In this document: piece by piece, positions 33,032 to 34,145 of the stretch
Numbering within the stretch: position 1 is the first letter of the stretch
How the letters are laid out: every line of letters begins with the position of its first letter
Source: an uncultured Spirochaetales bacterium
GTDB taxonomy: Bacteria; Spirochaetota; Spirochaetia; Sphaerochaetales; Sphaerochaetaceae
Direction: 5' to 3'
DNA length: 34,145 nt
NCBI GenBank assembly: GCA_934271365.1
Contig: CAKQRI010000020.1
Location: 1 to 34,145, forward strand
Notes under the pieces: generated by a model
Told to the model about the DNA's origin: nothing
The model's input: the letters and a program-made list of their open reading frames with translations, nothing else
Database searches by the model: none
Translations under genes and position numbers: made by a program

Positions 33032-33763
33032 ATGGCTAACAGATATGATGATGAATCATTCTTCACTGCATATGCAAAGATGGAAAGAAGCCAGAATGGA
33101 CTGAAAGGTGCAGGTGAGTGGTACCAGCTTAGGCCGATGATTCCTGATCTTAGTGGATTGAAAGTCCTTGATTTAGGCTGCGGCTATGGCTGGCACTCTG
33201 AATTTGCTATAGAGAATGGTGCATGCGAAGTGCTTGGAATAGACTCAAGCTATAGAATGATCCGATAGGCAGAGAAGAGGAATCCTGATGATAGAATCAG
33301 CTATAGAGTCTGCAGGATTGAGGACTATGATTATCCTGAGAATGCATGGGATTTTGTGATTTCCAATCTTGCCCTGCACTATGTTGCGAATCTTTCTGAG
33401 GTATTTTGTAATGTATATAGGACATTAAGGCCATCTGGTATATTTCTATTCAATATTGAGCATCCTTCGTTCACATCTGGTGTTAACCAGGAATGGATTT
33501 ACATGGAAGATGGTAAGAAAGCATATTGGCCTATAGATAACTATTTTTATCCTGGTAAAAGAAATACTGATTTCATTGGCTTTGCTGTTGAGAAATACCA
33601 TCATACGCTTACTCAGATTTTTATGGGGCTGATAGAAAACGGCTTTGAGATAAAAGCCGTAGAAGAAGCTATGCCATCTAAAGATGTGCTTGATATCCTA
33701 GAAATGAAAGATGAAATGAGGCGTCCGATGATGCTGCTGGTTAAAGCAGCAGTGAAGAAATAA
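33032..33763 (+). pseudogene. Class I SAM-dependent methyltransferase interrupted by an in-frame amber codon
   Basis: The first 78 codons encode a methyltransferase start with VLDLGCGYGWHSEFA (about 49-63) and GIDSSYRMIR. A TAG at 33266-33268 then stops the frame. The same frame continues with AEKRNPDDRISYRVCRIEDYDY, NAWDFVISNLALHYV and TLRPSGIFLFNIEHP, the expected motifs II-III, through to 33763, giving about 242 residues in total. A single base change (for example CAG, AAG or GAG to TAG) accounts for it; there is no frameshift. TAG is used as an ordinary stop by other genes here, so read-through is less likely than recent inactivation or a sequencing error. It lies 5 nt after the cupin gene. 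Confidence 0.75.
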
Positions 33764-33778
33764 CCAGAAAAAGCATGA

Positions 33779-33812
33779 AAGGCCTCTATTTTTCCTCCAG
33801 AATAGAAGCCTT
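33779..33812. terminator. Hairpin between convergent genes
   Basis: AAGGCCTCTAT (33779-33789) pairs with ATAGAAGCCTT (33802-33812) with one G-U-type mismatch and a 12-nt loop. T tracts are weak on either strand, so a modest bidirectional terminator is the likely role. Confidence 0.5.
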
Positions 33813-33835
33813 ATTTAGCTTATGTAATATTCTTA

Positions 33836-34051
33836 TTAGACTGTAGCTTTATCAGCAGCTATTGCCTTGCTGATGATATCCTCAGAAACTCCAAGCTTCC
33901 TGAAGGTCTCCAGCATTTCATTTTTAGCTTCGATTTTGCCTTCAGCTTTTCCTTTGGCAATGCCTTTAGCCTCGCCCTCAGCAAGTCCCTCATTCCAGCT
34001 CTGGTTGAGCAGGTCCTTGAATGTATATCCCATTTCAATCTCCTTCCTTAT
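33836..34051 (-). pseudogene. Rpn nuclease C-terminal remnant
   Basis: The minus strand encodes the tail of an Rpn protein: RKEIEMGYTFKDLLNQ, a shortened E-G/K-G repeat region (GLAEGEAKGIAKGKAEGKIEAKN) and LETFRKLGVSEDIISKA. The nuclease domain, about 200 residues in the complete copy at the left, is absent. Homology ends at 34051, where an unrelated sequence containing a plus-strand promoter begins. An open frame continues through that sequence to a GTG near 34141, but those residues have no similarity to the family. Confidence 0.75.
33961..34051. repeat. Long direct repeat, copy 2 (91 bp identical)
   Basis: Identical base for base to 321-411, in the same orientation, 33.6 kb away. The homology breaks at 34051/411. 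Confidence 0.9.
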
Positions 34052-34070
34052 TGGATTTATATTAAAAAAG

Positions 34071-34098
34071 TAGACATGAAACAAGAAGGCAATATAAT
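34071..34098 (+). promoter_or_regulatory. Promoter at the right edge
   Basis: TAGACA (34071-34076), 16 nt, TATAAT (34093-34098). It reads out of the window toward an AGGAG ribosome site and ATG. Confidence 0.6.
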
Positions 34099-34130
34099 GA
34101 ATAAGTGGACAAAGAGAAGGAGTCGTGGAA

Positions 34131-34145
34131 ATGGGATACACACCG
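34131..34145 (+). CDS. Start of an unidentified gene (partial)
   Basis: ATG at 34131, with AGGAG (34118-34122) 8 nt upstream and a promoter before that, opens the frame MGYTP, still open at the window edge. It lies directly against the break in the Rpn remnant, so it may belong to an inserted element such as an IS transposase. Five codons are too few to identify it. Confidence 0.4.

Noticed and set aside
33266..33360. Frameshift in the methyltransferase
   Set aside because: Both halves are in the same reading frame; a single TAG codon explains the break.

Overview
The window looks like accessory chromosome of a low-to-moderate GC, host-associated anaerobe. A gut-type spirochaete (Sphaerochaetaceae or Treponema-like) is my best guess. 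This rests on the Rpn-type nucleases with Glu/Lys-Gly repeat tails, and on three binding proteins whose signal peptides end in F-A-(N/G)-G-(S/T)-x-E. The taxonomy is inference. No tRNA, rRNA or CRISPR array was seen.

Layout. 1-75: inner end of an IS3-like element leaving the window to the left. 178-1008: complete Rpn-type nuclease. 1183-5093: putP-like symporter, rlmE, rhomboid protease and adenosine deaminase, packed as convergent pairs with touching or overlapping 3' ends. 5279-5791: small ankyrin protein. 6117-15557: peptide-utilisation block with an M55 D-aminopeptidase, an RpiR regulator, a five-gene Dpp/Opp ABC importer, an M42 aminopeptidase and a DegT-like PLP enzyme. 15635-16840: beta-helix lipoprotein. 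17089-18994: four tightly packed genes with a winged-helix-like protein, a DUF3990-type ADP-ribosyltransferase-like protein, an unknown 138-aa protein and a NADAR-family ADP-ribose glycosidase-like protein. 18981-21449: short UvrA paralogue lacking the UvrB-binding segment.

21571-25847 (minus strand): one operon in which a CUT1 sugar ABC importer is bracketed by two paralogues resembling the isolated C-terminal domain of RarA/MgsA. A divergent AraC regulator follows, then a sugar-acid block on the plus strand: enolase-superfamily dehydratase, LplA-type binding protein, IclR regulator, DapA-family aldolase, GarR-like reductase and KdgF-like cupin. Together these suggest uptake of uronate or aldarate oligomers, dehydration, retro-aldol cleavage and reduction of a semialdehyde. 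A methyltransferase with an in-frame amber codon follows. The window ends in a truncated second Rpn copy that shares 91 identical bases with the first, next to a new promoter and gene start.

The most interesting items are the DUF3990/NADAR cassette (a candidate ADP-ribosylation toxin-antitoxin or defence module), the RarA-C-like pair bracketing a sugar transporter, a recurring -10/N6/ATG geometry suggesting leaderless mRNAs, an operator palindrome between the -35 and -10 of the aldolase promoter, and an IS-end hairpin that would mask the transposase ribosome site.
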